From Methanosphaera stadtmanae (GTDB taxonomy: Archaea; Methanobacteriota; Methanobacteria; Methanobacteriales; Methanobacteriaceae): a stretch of DNA of 64,000 nt. Where the stretch lies: the NCBI GenBank assembly GCA_015062805.1, contig SUTQ01000008.1:1-64000 (forward strand), written 5' to 3'. Under the pieces are notes generated by a model, which worked only from the letters and a program-made list of their open reading frames with translations, ran no database searches and was not told the DNA's origin. Made by a program: the position numbers and the translations under genes. Below are positions 1 through 9,571 of this stretch, in pieces. Numbering within the stretch: position 1 is the stretch's first letter; every line of letters begins with the position of its first letter.

Positions 1-119
1 ATCCTTAAGAGTTATTTACCCGTTTATCGAAACTCTTTTCTGTTATAATAATTGATAATAATCTTTAATATACATTCCTCCAATATATAGTAATATATAT
101 TAAAACGGGAGAATGCTAC

Positions 120-3100
120 GTGATTAAAATGAAGAGAATAAAACAGGTAATGCTGTTTACTGCACTGCTGATACTCCTAATAGGAGCCGTAACTGCAAGC
201 AACACAACCAATACAACAGTTACAAATGAAGAAACACAGACAGCATTACAAGATACAACACAAGTATCACAAACAGACACAACACAAGAAAAAAACAACA
301 ATAATAATAAAATTATAATGAATACAAAACAGGAAACACCCACAACAAAAAACATACAAAAAAACACCAACAAAGCCAACACAAAAACAGAACCAGAAAA
401 AACAGTAAACAACTGGAACGAACTAAATAAAACAATAAACGCTTTAACAGAAAGCACAACCATAACACTAAACCCCGGAACCTACACAGCAGAAGGACGA
501 ATTGACTGGGAAAATAGAAAAATAATTCTAACAATTGACGGAAACGGACAAACAATAAACGCAAACCAACACCAAGCATTTTACATCCAAAGGGGAACCA
601 CAGTAATCCTAAAAAACATCATCATAACAAACGCCACAAACAATGGTGGAGATGGAGGAGCAATATACAACAGTGGAAACCTAACAATAACCAACACCAC
701 ACTACAACACAACACCGCAACAGATGATGGAGGAGCAATAGACAACAGTGGAAACCTAACAATAACCAACACCACACTAAACAACAACACCGCAACAGGT
801 GATGGAGGAGCAATATACAACAACAAAGGTGGAACAATAACCATAACCAACCACACCACACTACAATACAACACCGCAGAATGGGGAGGAGCAATAGAAA
901 ACTCTGGAACAATAACCATAACCAACCACACCACACTACAACACAACACCGCAACAAGCTATGGAGGAGCAATAAACAACAACTATGGTGGAACAATAAC
1001 CATAACCAACCACACCACACTACAACACAACAACGCAACATGGGGAGGAGCAATAGACAACAACTATGGTGGAACAATAACCATAACCAACACCACACTA
1101 CAACACAACACCGCAACAAACTATGGAGGAGCAATAGACAACAACTATGGTGGAACAATAACCATAACCAACACCACACTACAACACAACACCGCAACAA
1201 GCTATGGAGGAGCAATACGCAACTATGGAACAATAACCATAACCAACACCACACTACAACACAACACCGCAACAAACTATGGAGGAGCAATAGACAACTC
1301 TGGAAAACTAACCATAACCAACCACACCACACTAAACAACAACAACGCAACACGGGGAGGAGCAATAGACAACTACTTTGGAAATACCAGCATCTACAAC
1401 TCCACACTACAATACAACACCGCAACAAGCTATGGAGGAGCAATATACTACTGGACAAGCCAAGGCTCTGATACTTTGGTTGTGTTATATAATTCAACGT
1501 TCACAGAAAACAAGGCAACAAACGGAGCAGTAATCCAAAACGAAGAGGGATATGGAAAATATAACATTACATTCAACAAATTCCAACAAAACAAGGCAAG
1601 CAATGATAAAGAAACATTAAACCTTGGACCAAACATCATAGATGGAAGCATAATAGAAGATAACACATATGAAAACACAGATATCCGCATAGAAAATATC
1701 CTAAAAATCCCCGATGGAAATACAAAATACACAACAGATGATGAAATAACACTAAACTTCACAATAAAACTGGAACACCCAGAATACTATGACGAGGACA
1801 TATCAGAAAAAATCAACCTACAAACAATAGACAAAACATTATACATCAACGGTCAGGAAAACATAACAACAAACGAAAGAAATCACACACTCAAAGAATT
1901 AATACCAAACAAATATGAAGTATACTTTATCGCAGGTAACCAACAATCAAACACAATAACATTCACAGTTACAGGAGATTCACAAATAAAAACAGACAAA
2001 GACAACTACGAACACTACACTGGCATAAAAAACACGATAACACTAAACATCACAGACCCAAGCAAAGAAAACGGAACAATAAACATACAAATAAAAGAAG
2101 ACAATACATACAAAGAATTATTAAGATATCATAACGTACACGATGGTTACACGTTAACAACCGATACAATTATAGATGCACTCAAGAACATATACACAAA
2201 CCTGGAAGACGCATACACCATAAACATAACATACAACAACAGTTACGTAAATCCAAGTTCAACAGAATTCACACTAAACATTACCAAACAAAGAAACACC
2301 ACAATAACATACGACATCCTAAATAATACCGAAGGAAACGTGCAAATAAACATAACAGTACTGGATGCAGTATATAACACGCCAATAAATGATGCCACAA
2401 TCAACATAACAGGAGACATCAACCAAAATACCACCACAGGAATAATCACAGACAACACACTAACAACAGGAAACCACAACATAAAAATACAATACCAGGA
2501 AACACCAGAATACAAAGAATCCCAAGTAAACATAGATTTCACAGTAGAAATAGACAAAAACAAAAAAATACTGGAACTTGAAGAAGAAATAACAAACCTA
2601 ACAAGCAAACTGGAAGAAGCACAACAAACAATAACCATACTAAACAACAGCAACAAAGACTTAACAAGACAACTTGAAGAAGCACAACAAGAAATAACCA
2701 CACTCGAAAACATAAAAAACAACCTAACCAGACAACTTGAAGAAACAAAAGAAAAACTAGAACAAACACAACAGGAACTCAAAACACAACAAAACACCAA
2801 CAACGAACTAAACAAACAACTAGAACAGGCACAACAAAACATAACCACACTCGAAAACAAAATAAACAACCTAACAAAACAACTCCAAGAAGCACAACAG
2901 GAAATAACAACACTAGAAAACACCAACAACAACCTAACAAGTCAAATCAACGACAAAAATAAACAGATAGAACAACTCAACAAACAAATAGAAGAACTAA
3001 ACAAACAATTAGATAACCGAAACAATAAAATTGAAGACCTTAACAACAAAATAAAAAACCTAACACAACAACTCGAAGAAGCACAAACAGAAATACAAAC

Positions 3101-4553
3101 ACTCAAAAACACCAACACAAACCTAACACAACAAATCAACAAAAACAACAAAGAAATACAACAACTCAACAACAAAATAGATGATCTAAATAGTCAACTA
3201 GATGAAAAAGATAATGAAATTGATGACTTGAACACTAAAACAGACAACCTAACACAACAACTCGAAGAAGCACAGGCAAAAGTAGAAAGCCTCAAAAATG
3301 CTAACAAAAACTTAACACAACAAATCAACAATAACAACAAAGAAATCGAACAGATCAACAAACAAATAGAAGAACTAAACAAACAACTCAACAAAAAAGA
3401 TAACGAAATCGAAACACTAAACAATAAAACAGACAACCTAACACAACAACTAAAAGAAGCACAAACAGAAATAGAAACGCTTGAAAACAACAATCAGGAA
3501 GTAAACAAACAACTCTCACAGGCACAACAGGAAATAACAACACTGGAAAACACCAACAACAACCTAACAGGACAACTAAAACAGGCAGAAAAAGAAATAG
3601 AAATACTAAACCAAATAATCGATGAACTGATAAACAAGAAACCATTACAGACCACAATCACAATCAACCCAATAAAATCAAGCATAGGATCAATAACAAC
3701 ATTAACAGCCAACATAACAGACAAAAACGGAAACAAAGTAACCGGCGGAAAAACAGTATTCAAAGTTAACGGAATAACACTCAAAGACAAAAACAACAAC
3801 GTAATCTACGCACGCGTAAACAATGGCCAGGCAAGCATAAACTACAAAGTACAGGACGTATGGATAAAAAACACATCATACATTGAAGCAGTATACAGTG
3901 GAACAAATAACTACACCGAAGCAAGAACCAAAGCAACAGATGTCTTAGATATCAGCCAGGGAATAGCCAAGATAACTCTGGATAAACAGACGGTAACTGC
4001 AAAGTCCGGAGAAACACTAACATTCAGAGCAAAAATAGTTGACGCCGCAGGCGATAACATCAACAAGGGAAAAGTGGTATTCAAACTCAACGGCAAAACA
4101 CTAAAAGACACAAACGGAGAAACACTATACGCACAGGTAAAAGACGGAGAAGCAGTACTTGACTACACCATACCAGGCATATACAGCGCCAAAACATACA
4201 CACTAACAGCAGTATACGGTGGAGGAAACTACCAAAGAGCAGAAACAAACGGCACACTCAAACTAGAAAGAAAAGCAGTAACAATAAACACCGACAGCAT
4301 AACCACAACAAACGCTAAAACAACAATAAAAGCCAAAATCAGAGATGAAACAGGAAAACTACTCATAACCAACACCAAACTAGCAATAAAAATAAACCAG
4401 AAAACAATACTAAACAACATCACAAGCACAAACGGCATAATAAACCTCTCATTTACCACAACACTCAGACCGGGAACCTACGAACTAACAATAATCAGCG
4501 GCGAAAACAGCATATACAAAAAAGGAACACTAAACACAGTACTAAAAATATAA
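120..4553 (+). CDS. Adhesin-like secreted protein: beta-helix, coiled coil, Ig-like repeats
   Basis: Giant cell-surface protein of the methanogen adhesin-like class, probably binding host or neighbouring cells. A signal peptide occupies about residues 4-28 (positive start, hydrophobic core, Ala-Ser). A Thr/Gln/Asn-rich linker follows. About ten tandem units with the core GGAI(Y/D)N then LTITNTTL mark a parallel beta-helix (residues about 175-445). After a less repetitive part comes a coiled coil (about 812-1175) with NLT sequons, then three Ig-like (Big_3-type) units to the end. No C-terminal membrane anchor or pseudomurein-binding repeat is visible, so wall attachment is unexplained. Start is ambiguous: GGGAG at 107-111 fits the GTG at 120, whereas GTGAT at 120-124 could serve as Shine-Dalgarno for the ATG at 129. 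Function is inferred from domain architecture only. Confidence 0.9.
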   Translation: MIKMKRIKQVMLFTALLILLIGAVTASNTTNTTVTNEETQTALQDTTQVSQTDTTQEKNNNNNKIIMNTKQETPTTKNIQKNTNKANTKTEPEKTVNNWNELNKTINALTESTTITLNPGTYTAEGRIDWENRKIILTIDGNGQTINANQHQAFYIQRGTTVILKNIIITNATNNGGDGGAIYNSGNLTITNTTLQHNTATDDGGAIDNSGNLTITNTTLNNNTATGDGGAIYNNKGGTITITNHTTLQYNTAEWGGAIENSGTITITNHTTLQHNTATSYGGAINNNYGGTITITNHTTLQHNNATWGGAIDNNYGGTITITNTTLQHNTATNYGGAIDNNYGGTITITNTTLQHNTATSYGGAIRNYGTITITNTTLQHNTATNYGGAIDNSGKLTITNHTTLNNNNATRGGAIDNYFGNTSIYNSTLQYNTATSYGGAIYYWTSQGSDTLVVLYNSTFTENKATNGAVIQNEEGYGKYNITFNKFQQNKASNDKETLNLGPNIIDGSIIEDNTYENTDIRIENILKIPDGNTKYTTDDEITLNFTIKLEHPEYYDEDISEKINLQTIDKTLYINGQENITTNERNHTLKELIPNKYEVYFIAGNQQSNTITFTVTGDSQIKTDKDNYEHYTGIKNTITLNITDPSKENGTINIQIKEDNTYKELLRYHNVHDGYTLTTDTIIDALKNIYTNLEDAYTINITYNNSYVNPSSTEFTLNITKQRNTTITYDILNNTEGNVQINITVLDAVYNTPINDATINITGDINQNTTTGIITDNTLTTGNHNIKIQYQETPEYKESQVNIDFTVEIDKNKKILELEEEITNLTSKLEEAQQTITILNNSNKDLTRQLEEAQQEITTLENIKNNLTRQLEETKEKLEQTQQELKTQQNTNNELNKQLEQAQQNITTLENKINNLTKQLQEAQQEITTLENTNNNLTSQINDKNKQIEQLNKQIEELNKQLDNRNNKIEDLNNKIKNLTQQLEEAQTEIQTLKNTNTNLTQQINKNNKEIQQLNNKIDDLNSQLDEKDNEIDDLNTKTDNLTQQLEEAQAKVESLKNANKNLTQQINNNNKEIEQINKQIEELNKQLNKKDNEIETLNNKTDNLTQQLKEAQTEIETLENNNQEVNKQLSQAQQEITTLENTNNNLTGQLKQAEKEIEILNQIIDELINKKPLQTTITINPIKSSIGSITTLTANITDKNGNKVTGGKTVFKVNGITLKDKNNNVIYARVNNGQASINYKVQDVWIKNTSYIEAVYSGTNNYTEARTKATDVLDISQGIAKITLDKQTVTAKSGETLTFRAKIVDAAGDNINKGKVVFKLNGKTLKDTNGETLYAQVKDGEAVLDYTIPGIYSAKTYTLTAVYGGGNYQRAETNGTLKLERKAVTINTDSITTTNAKTTIKAKIRDETGKLLITNTKLAIKINQKTILNNITSTNGIINLSFTTTLRPGTYELTIISGENSIYKKGTLNTVLKI
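640..1450 (+). repeat. Tandem beta-helix coding repeats
   Basis: Roughly ten imperfect direct repeats of about 66-84 bp, each containing GGAGGAGCAATA followed by AACAATAACCATAACCAACA-type sequence and CACACTACAACACAACACCGC-like sequence. They encode beta-helix coils. Identity between some neighbours is high enough for recombination to change copy number. The bias also opens long non-coding frames on both strands here. Confidence 0.85.
2556..3640 (+). repeat. Repeats encoding the glycosylatable coiled coil
   Basis: Degenerate repeats encode heptads in mostly 21-residue blocks of the form NNLTxQLEEAQQEITTLEN. Each block usually carries an N-L-T sequon, the acceptor for archaeal N-glycosylation. 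The block separates the beta-helix head from the Ig-like part like a stalk. Confidence 0.75.
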
Positions 4554-4993
4554 GATAAAAGAAAGATTTAGATTATTTGTTATAGAATTTATATTCTTAT
4601 AAACATTCAATTTTTTTATAAGGATATGATAATTAATCTCCTTTTCATTAATTCTCTTATAATTTTTTTTTAAAAAGAATTGTTCTTGTTTTTTATCATT
4701 TTATCAAACGATTAACTAAAAATTTCTTTCATTTTATTATAACTATTTTATTAATCTGTTTAATTTTACCTCTGTTTTTTAGAATTCAAAACTTGATTTT
4801 TAGTATAATCCATATTTTATAGTTGTCTTTTCTCGATAATTATAATAAATGATTTAGATAGTTCCTGTAATTTATAGACGTGTTAATATTTTCAAAAGAT
4901 ATAACTATTAGTATTGAAAAATAGGATGATATATACATTGAAGATTTTATTTCTTTAGACTTGATTAGAATTATTATTGGCAGGTTATAATGT
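4554..4993. other. Intergenic region, no gene seen
   Basis: 440 bp of AT-rich sequence between the adhesin and the acetyltransferase. T-tracts around 4610-4680 could end transcription of the adhesin. I see no ORF with a ribosome-binding site and no structured RNA here. Confidence 0.5.
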
Positions 4994-5539
4994 ATGATAC
5001 ATAAAGGAACAAAAACATTGCAAACGGATCGTTTAACTTTAAGACCTTTTAAAAAAGAGGACTATACAGAAGTCTATGAAAATTACGGCTTTGACAAAGA
5101 AGTACATAAATACATTTCATGGATTCCATGTGACAGCCTAGAAAAAAGCAGAGAATTTGTTAATTTTAATGTTTTACAGTATTCCGAAAATCCAAAACAT
5201 TACTCGTGGGCCATTATATACGAAAATAGAATAGTTGGTTCAATAGCTATTTTCAATGTTGGAGACAATGATTCCGGAGAAGTGGGTTATAGTTTAGGTA
5301 GCAAATGGTGGAAAAAAGGCATAATTACTGAAGCCGTCAATGTTGTGTTAAACTATGCTTTTAAGGATGTTGGTTTTCACAGAATTTATGCTTCCTGTCA
5401 TGAGGATAATATCGGTTCAAAAAGAGTTATGCAAAAAGCGGGTATGTCATATGAAGGAAAACTACGTGATGGTCAAAAAAATCTTGACGGATCATACAGT
5501 AATCTTGACTTATATTCAATACTTGAAAATGAATTTTAG
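4994..5539 (+). CDS. GNAT N-acetyltransferase, RimJ/RimL type
   Basis: Acetyl-CoA-dependent N-acetyltransferase of about 181 residues, the usual RimJ/RimL size. It begins with TDRLTLRPFKKEDY, typical of the family's first strand and helix, has the GEVGYSLGSKWWKKGIITEA segment (motif A, acetyl-CoA binding) near residues 96-115, and ends with HEDNIGSKRVMQKAGMSYEG, the family's asparagine-containing motif B. Substrate is not predictable; relatives acetylate ribosomal protein N-termini or small molecules. An ATG four bases upstream (4990) runs into a stop after four codons, so 4994 is the first usable start; the ribosome-binding site is weak (AGG at 4982-4984). It stands alone between two cell-surface-type genes. 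Confidence 0.85.
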   Translation: MIHKGTKTLQTDRLTLRPFKKEDYTEVYENYGFDKEVHKYISWIPCDSLEKSREFVNFNVLQYSENPKHYSWAIIYENRIVGSIAIFNVGDNDSGEVGYSLGSKWWKKGIITEAVNVVLNYAFKDVGFHRIYASCHEDNIGSKRVMQKAGMSYEGKLRDGQKNLDGSYSNLDLYSILENEF

Positions 5540-5703
5540 AAAAAAAATGGAATATTCATAAATCTTTTCTTTAAATCATTGATTTTTTTACCATAGTATT
5601 TTAACAAATAAAAACATATAATATAATAGTTATATATACTGATAATTTTTAGTAAGATTTTTATCACTATCATATGAATTAACAATGTACTACGGTGAAA
5701 TAA

Positions 5704-6447
5704 ATGGATGCAATAATTAAATTAGAAGACATTACAGTTAAAGAATGGGAAAAAGCCAAAATTGAATTTGATGTTGTTGACCAAGATAATAACCCAGTTA
5801 GTGGAAGAGTAGCAGTGAAAATAAACCAGGAAACCAAATTTGATACGAATATTGAAGATGGAAAATTCTCAAAATTAGTAGATTTCAGTAGTTTTCACGA
5901 ACCTGAATATGATTTGGATGTTATTTATGGCGGAAACAACGAATTTGCACCTGCAATGGCAAGATCAAAAATTATCATTGAAAAAGCAGAACCGATTCTC
6001 ATCCCAATAAGTGATTTACAAGATGCTTGTTACAGATTAAATAAATGGATTGAAGTAAATAAAAGAGTTCCGGGAAAAATTTTAATTAACAAACATGAAG
6101 TGACCATTGGAAATTTATTTAACTTATTAGTTACGGCTGTAAGAAAACTTAATAACAATGATAACAGTGCTGTTGAACTTAAATGGGTTGAAACACCAAC
6201 AGTATCCAGTGAAACAATCACTGAAAGTACTTTATTAAGTAACGAAGAATACATGAAAATTACGGAAGGCATTTCATCAGAATTATCAGAAACAAAAACA
6301 TGTCCAAGTTTTGTTGAAATAGAAAAAGGTAAAATTGGGTTTATGAATTTAGTTTACACCTTTTCAACATTAATTACAAACAGTTCTTCTGAAAACGGAT
6401 TATTATCAGGAATTTATATAAAACCTTGGAAAGAAATAGTTGCATAA
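5704..6447 (+). CDS. Pseudomurein-binding-repeat protein lacking a signal peptide
   Basis: Predicted 247-residue protein. Residues 1-90 look like an Ig-like/Big_3 domain (a conserved DxDNNPVSGRVAVKI stretch). Two pseudomurein-binding repeats (PMBR-like) follow: residues about 102-151, with RVPGKILINKHEVTIGNLF matching the family's LP-x-V-x-I ... FLyLL pattern, and about 178-225, with CPSFVEIEKGKIGFMNLVY. PMBR domains bind the wall polymer of Methanobacteriales. No peptidase domain is present. Oddly there is no signal peptide: an in-frame TAA lies directly before the ATG, and GGTGA at 5694-5698 supports this start. It may be exported non-classically or act before export. Domain calls rest on motif reading. 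Confidence 0.75.
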   Translation: MDAIIKLEDITVKEWEKAKIEFDVVDQDNNPVSGRVAVKINQETKFDTNIEDGKFSKLVDFSSFHEPEYDLDVIYGGNNEFAPAMARSKIIIEKAEPILIPISDLQDACYRLNKWIEVNKRVPGKILINKHEVTIGNLFNLLVTAVRKLNNNDNSAVELKWVETPTVSSETITESTLLSNEEYMKITEGISSELSETKTCPSFVEIEKGKIGFMNLVYTFSTLITNSSSENGLLSGIYIKPWKEIVA

Positions 6448-6505
6448 AAATGTAACTACCCCCCCCCTACTTTTTTATCAAAATTTAAAAAAAAAATAGT
6501 GTGAA

Positions 6506-6790
6506 TTATTCAAATACGTCCTCTTTAGGGAGATAATCACATAAATGCATGGTTTGTTTTAATGGATTGATAGTAAATACTATTATTTTATTATTAAATT
6601 CAACCCATTTGAAGTCTTGTAACGGTTTATCGAATGAATTGAATTTAGTTTTATGGTTTTTCATTATTCTTGCATGATTCTGCATTTCTTCAACTTTTTT
6701 GGAAAATAATGTGTATTCTTTAAAGTTTACGCTTCGTATTGCTTCTAACTTATTATTTAAATCTTTTTCTATTGTAACGGTGTATACCAT
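6506..6790 (-). CDS. Small protein, possible RelE/ParE-fold toxin
   Basis: 94-residue protein. I place the start at the ATG at 6788-6790 because GGTGG lies about eight bases upstream; a longer reading to 6841 lacks a ribosome-binding site. It starts MVYTVTIEKDLNNKLEAI and ends with alternating hydrophobic strands (KWVEFNNKIIVFTINPLKQT, then HLCDYLPKEDVF). This resembles the RelE/ParE mRNA-interferase fold, where a basic strand is followed by a dyghrkxVY-type ending. No antitoxin-like gene is adjacent, so it would be an orphan. The family call is tentative; it could be an unrelated small alpha/beta protein. Confidence 0.5.
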   Translation of the reverse strand: MVYTVTIEKDLNNKLEAIRSVNFKEYTLFSKKVEEMQNHARIMKNHKTKFNSFDKPLQDFKWVEFNNKIIVFTINPLKQTMHLCDYLPKEDVFE

Positions 6791-7104
6791 GTTAATTATC
6801 CCACCATCAATAATATGTTTGTTCAATTTATGAAAACCCATTCATCAAAATAATAAAAATTTTTTAAAAAAATATTATTTTTCTATAAATAATAACAAAA
6901 TTAATACATTTAATTTAAAATTAATTATTAAACTATTAAATTCTTTATAAAGTAGTATCTTATAAAAAATATAAATAATTATGTATTTTAACAGAACTAA
7001 ATAATCAATCCTCTTTTTCAAAGAAAAAAAATAAAAAGTATTAAAAACATATTATTAGTATTATATAAAAATTATTTATTAAAGAAAAAAATGGTGTGAA
7101 AAAT
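6791..7104. other. Intergenic region, no gene seen
   Basis: About 310 bp of very AT-rich sequence between divergent genes. Several TATA-like stretches are present, none clearly placed. It ends with GGTG at 7093-7096, the ribosome-binding site of the GTPase. Confidence 0.4.
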
Positions 7105-8202
7105 ATGTCCGCAGCAGAAGATAGAATTAAACAGATAGAAGAGGAAATTAAAAAGACTCAAAAAAATAAGGCAACATCACACCATATTGGTAAACTTAAA
7201 GCACAAATTGCACAATTAAAGGAAAAAATAGAAAAACGTAACAGTTCTTCAACAAAAGGGGAAGGATTCTTAGTCAGAAAAAGTGGAGATTCAACAGCTG
7301 TATTGTTAGGTTTCCCGTCCGTAGGTAAATCCACCATTTTAAACTACCTGACTAACGCTAATTCCAAAGTTGGAGCATACGAATTTACAACATTGGATAT
7401 CGTTCCAGGTATCATGGAGTATGAAGACGCTAAAATCCAGATATTGGATATTCCGGGAATAATTAAAGGTGCAAGTAAAGGAAAAGGAAAAGGTCGTGAA
7501 ATTTTATCTGCTACAAGAAATGCGGATTTAATTATTATGGTTTTAGATGTGTTCCAACCGGAACACATGGACGTGATTCTAGAAGAGGTAAGGAACATTG
7601 GAGTAAGACCTAATGAAAAAAGACCTGAAGTGAAAGTTTCCAAGAAAAAAATGGGTGGATTAAACATAGTATCTACCGTTGAATTAACCCACTTGGATGA
7701 AAAAACAATTCATTCAATCCTTAGTGAATATGGTATTCACAGTGCAGATGTTGTGTTAAGAGAAGATGTAACCATAGATAGGTTTATTGACGCAATGGAA
7801 CCTAATCGTGCATACATACCAATGACAATAGTTGTTAATAAGATAGATTTGGCAAGTGAGGAACAACTTGCAGAACTAAGAAAAAAATTACCTAATGCAC
7901 TGTTTGTATCAGCAGATGATGGTATAATGATGGAAGAACTTAAGGAAAGAATATTTGTAGATCTTGATTTGATTAGGTTATATTTGAAACCGCAAGGAAA
8001 AAAAGCTGATATGGACGAACCATTAATTATAAGAAAAGGTTCAACCATTGAAGATGTTGCCCGTAAGTTACATAGGGATTTTGTAAAGAATTTCAAATAT
8101 GCAAAAGTCTGGGGTAAATCTGTTAAATTCCCTGGACAAAAAGTAGGGTTAGAACATGTTTTAGAAGACCACGATGTTGTTAGAATCATTATTAAAAAAT
8201 AA
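7105..8202 (+). CDS. drg: Obg/DRG-family GTP-binding protein with TGS domain
   Basis: Cytosolic GTPase of the archaeal/eukaryotic DRG branch, thought to act with translating ribosomes. The 365-residue length is typical. A basic helical N-terminus carries the family's [19 protein letters not shown] stretch. G1 is GFPSVGKST (residues 69-77), G3 is DIPGI, G4 is NKID and G5 is SADDG. The C-terminal 75 residues form a TGS domain ([18 protein letters not shown], ending [11 protein letters not shown]). I chose the ATG at 7105 rather than the GTG at 7096: GGTG at 7093-7096 is a good ribosome-binding site for 7105, and homologues begin near MSxxEKI. Monocistronic. Confidence 0.95.
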   Translation: MSAAEDRIKQIEEEIKKTQKNKATSHHIGKLKAQIAQLKEKIEKRNSSSTKGEGFLVRKSGDSTAVLLGFPSVGKSTILNYLTNANSKVGAYEFTTLDIVPGIMEYEDAKIQILDIPGIIKGASKGKGKGREILSATRNADLIIMVLDVFQPEHMDVILEEVRNIGVRPNEKRPEVKVSKKKMGGLNIVSTVELTHLDEKTIHSILSEYGIHSADVVLREDVTIDRFIDAMEPNRAYIPMTIVVNKIDLASEEQLAELRKKLPNALFVSADDGIMMEELKERIFVDLDLIRLYLKPQGKKADMDEPLIIRKGSTIEDVARKLHRDFVKNFKYAKVWGKSVKFPGQKVGLEHVLEDHDVVRIIIKK

Positions 8203-8289
8203 AAACTTAAAATACAATTAAATTTTAATAGTTATAATGTAAAGTTTAATGAAAATGTACCACAATATATATTATACTTTAACACAACT

Positions 8290-8376
8290 ATTAATTGTAC
8301 CCACAGAACAAAATATTTTTTAGATTGTGATAAACATATAATTTCTATATAATGATAATTATATAGTCACAGTTAT
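8290..8376 (+). ncRNA. Candidate structured RNA, copy 1 of a twin pair
   Basis: An AT-rich TATA box (about 8265-8273) lies 26-27 bp upstream of TAATTGTACCCACA (8292-8305). The segment folds on paper: P1 pairs UAAUUGU (8292-8298) with ACAGUUA (8369-8375, one G-U), P2 pairs CACA with UGUG (8326-8329), and P3 is a 9-bp hairpin (8345-8366, GATA loop). A T-run follows at 8377. No ORF. The same arrangement recurs 290 bp downstream with a different P3 sequence, which argues for structural conservation. The class is not recognised. Confidence 0.5.
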
Positions 8377-8579
8377 CTTTTTTTGAATTATTATTTTCGG
8401 TTTTATAATATATTATTTCGGTTTGAAAATATTATTTTAAAACAAATAAATGTTATTTGATTCATTTACAAAAAATCGTAATTATTCGTGTTAAATCTAA
8501 CTTTTAAAATCAGTTTACTATTTTTAATATAACTTTAATTAAATATTAGATAGTATATATAAGACCCTTATTACAAAGA

Positions 8580-8653
8580 ACTAATTGTACCCACAAATAC
8601 ATATAATTATTTTTAAACTGTGCTGTGAATTTTTATTCACTAGTCACAATTAT
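8580..8653 (+). ncRNA. Candidate structured RNA, copy 2 of a twin pair
   Basis: TATATATAA at 8554-8562 is followed after about 20 bp by TAATTGTACCCACA (8582-8595). P1 pairs UAAUUGU with ACAAUUA (8645-8651), here with no wobble; P2 pairs CACA (8592-8595) with UGUG (8619-8622); P3 is a perfect 6-bp hairpin GTGAAT/ATTCAC (8625-8640). U-rich sequence follows. Shared single-stranded motifs with copy 1 are the ACC after P1 and TC before the closing strand. The rest of 8203-8863 holds no gene I can support. Confidence 0.5.
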
Positions 8654-8863
8654 TTTATTTTTCTTTGAATTTTTTTATTAAACTATTTATTAAAGTAGTA
8701 TTATCTAAAAACTTAATTTTTCAGAATTAATATTAAAGCAATTATTAATAATTACGAGTTAGTATTTATTAATAACCAAATTAATAATAATGTATAGAGA
8801 AGTTTGTAATAACAAACATTTTCAACAAATACAATAAATCATTTTCATAATTTTGTAAGGAAT

Positions 8864-9571
8864 CTAAATTGAATCACATAAATTTATAAATTCAATTTGG
8901 AAATTTTCTTTTTTTAAGTTATCAATTAATTTTTTAGCGTAACACAATTTTTTTTTCTTAAACGAATCCGCTACTTTGAATTCTACGCCGATTTCCGGTC
9001 TAGAATAATTAGTAATAATGTTTCCAAAATCCATTCCCGCCAAGATGATTTTTTCAACTTTTAATGCATAAACCGCTATGTGAACTGCCCTGTCTCCATC
9101 AGTAAATCCACCATAATTTTCCAAGTTACCAAATGATCTACATTGACAAGTAGGAACAACTTTATTCAATTCATCAAGATAACTTTTTAACTTATCAAGA
9201 TTATCACCATGTGCATGAACATACAATATGGAACCCAATTTGTTTGATTTGAAGATACTCTCAATATCACCATCCAAGTCTGTTACAATTATATCCGGAA
9301 CAATAGATTCTTCAAGCAATGCTTTTGTTGTGCCATCAGCAGCAATCAAAGTATAATCTTTTAGATTAACATTGCGTTTAAGATAAGCAATATGTTTTTT
9401 AATTGAAGGTCCTGCCCCAAAAACAATACATTGATGCTTGAAATCTATATGAGACATATCAAATTTAGAAACTTTTTCATTTAAATATCTAGCACTTTCA
9501 ATATCATCCTCTTCTTTAAACGAAAAATCATCCAAAATAATTTTGTACCATTTATCCCAATTATTATACAT
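8864..9571 (-). CDS. mptE: 6-hydroxymethylpterin diphosphokinase MptE-like protein (DUF115)
   Basis: Enzyme of tetrahydromethanopterin synthesis that pyrophosphorylates 6-hydroxymethyl-7,8-dihydropterin in archaea. The 235-residue chain shows the DUF115 signature: VFGAGPSIKKHI near residue 48, IAADGTTKALLE, VPDIIVTDLDGD (acidic metal-binding cluster) and GGFTDGDRAV, ending KIILAGMDFG. I use the ATG at 9571; the GTG at 9580 lies inside GTGAT, which fits a Shine-Dalgarno four bases upstream of that ATG. Neighbours are unrelated. The assignment rests on family motifs, and archaeal MptE is the best-characterised member. Confidence 0.85.
   Translation of the reverse strand: MYNNWDKWYKIILDDFSFKEEDDIESARYLNEKVSKFDMSHIDFKHQCIVFGAGPSIKKHIAYLKRNVNLKDYTLIAADGTTKALLEESIVPDIIVTDLDGDIESIFKSNKLGSILYVHAHGDNLDKLKSYLDELNKVVPTCQCRSFGNLENYGGFTDGDRAVHIAVYALKVEKIILAGMDFGNIITNYSRPEIGVEFKVADSFKKKKLCYAKKLIDNLKKENFQIEFINLCDSI

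Noticed and set aside
640-1450. Repeats that could be taken for a CRISPR or VNTR array
   Set aside because: Repeat units are in frame with the adhesin, vary within units and lack unique spacers; they encode beta-helix coils.
622-1497. 291-residue minus-strand ORF rich in Leu, Cys and Trp opposite the adhesin
   Set aside because: It is the complement of the repeated beta-helix codons, has no ribosome-binding site and a repetitive composition; an artefact of the repeats, as is the plus-strand frame at 881-1471.
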